A stretch of 34,770 nt of DNA from Xanthomonas vasicola. Its GTDB lineage: Bacteria; Pseudomonadota; Gammaproteobacteria; Xanthomonadales; Xanthomonadaceae. Shown in pieces: positions 34,297 to 34,770 of the stretch (positions within the stretch are counted from its first letter, which is position 1; each line of letters opens with the position of its first letter). A program made the translations under genes and the position numbers. The notes below the pieces were generated by a model that had not been told where the DNA came from, did no database searches, and saw only the letters and a program-made list of their open reading frames with translations. The stretch is taken from assembly GCF_000772705.2 (NCBI RefSeq), contig NZ_JSBW02000068.1, positions 1-34,770 on the forward strand, given 5' to 3'.

Positions 34297-34705
34297 CACT
34301 AGCACCTCAATCTTTGAATTAATATGAATAGGAGTATCGGCGTGAATTAGTACAAGAATATAAATTTAGCCAAACATCTGGAAATTATCACTTATTACTT
34401 ATCACTTAGTTATACCCATATCTGGCAAGCCTCAACTGATGAAGGAGCGTGTCGACAGGCAGCTTGCCGCCCGTGTAGGGTGTAGAAGTAGTTTGGCGCG
34501 GAACACTCTGATTCGCATCGCCTCACCGAAGGCATGTTTGGGACGACGAAGCATTGACGTGGGAGATTCCCGACCTTTCGCCAATCGGCTGATCAATTGC
34601 CTTTTTGCATTGCACCGGCTGCGATCCTGGCTGCCTGATCTAAGGAAACTCTGAACAACTCCCCTTGATCCTGCGACAATCACACAGACGCAACGGACAA
34701 CGACG
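34297..34705. other. Region upstream of xopAG
   Basis: The part next to the gene (34297-34430) is AT-rich and would hold its promoter; read on the minus strand it contains a TATATT that could serve as a -10 element. I find no full PIP box (TTCGC-N15-TTCGC), the usual mark of HrpX control. From about 34440 base composition returns to high GC. A 71-codon frame at 34439-34654 has no family resemblance and I leave it out. The right 22-bp repeat and the IS5 end follow. Confidence 0.6.
34622..34643. repeat. 22-bp direct repeat, right copy
   Basis: Exact match to 32071-32092. Its last four bases, CTAA, fit the YTAR target preferred by IS5-family elements, and an IS5-type element starts directly after it. 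Confidence 0.8.
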
Positions 34706-34770
34706 ATGCAACTGACCTTCGGCGATGCGGAGTACAACGGCAAGCGCAAGCGGACGCGGCGTGAGGTGTT
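34644..34770 (+). mobile_element. Left end of an IS5-family insertion sequence (runs off the window)
   Basis: The sequence GGAAACTCTGAACAACTCCC at 34644 resembles the terminal repeat of IS5-type elements in Xanthomonas and directly follows CTAA, a fitting target-site duplication. The transposase gene starts 62 bases in. The other end is outside the window, so the duplication cannot be checked. Confidence 0.75.
34706..34770 (+). CDS. IS5-family transposase, N-terminal fragment (cut by window edge)
   Basis: From ATG 34706 the translation reads MQLTFGDAEYNGKRKRTRRE, the familiar opening of a common Xanthomonas IS5-family transposase (MQLTFGDAE..KRK.TRRE). Only about 21 residues lie in the window, so completeness and activity cannot be judged. 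Upstream lie the element's terminal repeat and the right 22-bp direct repeat. Confidence 0.85.
   Translation, partial: MQLTFGDAEYNGKRKRTRREV

Noticed and set aside
32071..34643. A Tn3-type (TnXax1-like) cassette carrying xopAG
   Set aside because: Such cassettes end in inverted repeats with 5-bp target duplications; here the borders are 22-bp direct repeats and I see no matching inverted ends.
34439..34654. A 71-codon frame between xopAG and the IS5 element
   Set aside because: No family resemblance, no clear ribosome binding site, and it crosses the right 22-bp repeat into the IS end.

Overview
The window is a chromosomal segment of a Xanthomonas species (gamma-proteobacteria, Xanthomonadaceae). 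The evidence is a high-GC backbone, a single polar-flagellum gene cluster in the xanthomonad order, flhF/flhG (fleN)/fliA followed by cheY-cheZ-cheA, repeated sigma-54 promoters, typical xanthomonad intergenic palindromes, and a type III effector of the XopAG/AvrGf1/HopG1 family at the right end.

Layout. 1-784: edge of an unidentified upstream gene, then a long leader with palindromic repeats and a sigma-54 promoter. 785-7644: fliE-F-G-H-I-J-K (basal body, rotor, export ATPase, hook-length control), largely with overlapping or touching ends. An intrinsic terminator follows fliK. 7834-10971: fliL-M-N-O-P from its own sigma-54 promoter (switch complex and export gate). 10972-11844: a ~510-bp imperfect palindrome and simple repeats separate fliP from fliQ. 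11845-12919: fliQ-fliR. 13112-21731: three cyclic-di-GMP genes inserted between fliR and flhB: two paralogous periplasmic beta-propeller/Y_Y_Y/GGDEF sensors and one MHYT-GGDEF-EAL protein. 21983-25203: flhB-flhA. 25204-26002: REP-like palindromes and a sigma-54 promoter. 26003-32037: flhF-flhG-fliA-cheY-cheZ-cheA. 32038-34770: an accessory segment holding a decayed IS3-type transposase, a low-GC xopAG gene on the minus strand, and the start of an IS5-family element. A perfect 22-bp direct repeat brackets the IS3 remnant and xopAG.

How it works together. The early flagellar genes lie behind at least five close matches to the sigma-54 -24/-12 consensus (fliE, fliL, fliQ, flhB, flhF). A sixth match precedes the first diguanylate cyclase gene, suggesting that c-di-GMP signalling may be co-regulated with flagellar assembly. 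FlhF/FlhG would set the number and place of the flagellum, FliA would drive late genes, and CheY/CheZ/CheA would control switching through FliM.

Most worth a second look: the XopAG segment between direct repeats, the apparently leaderless fliQ transcript, the giant palindrome that splits fliPQR, and the tandem propeller-GGDEF sensors with a shared GGEEL active-site variant. All assignments come from reading translations and motifs by eye; no database search was run.
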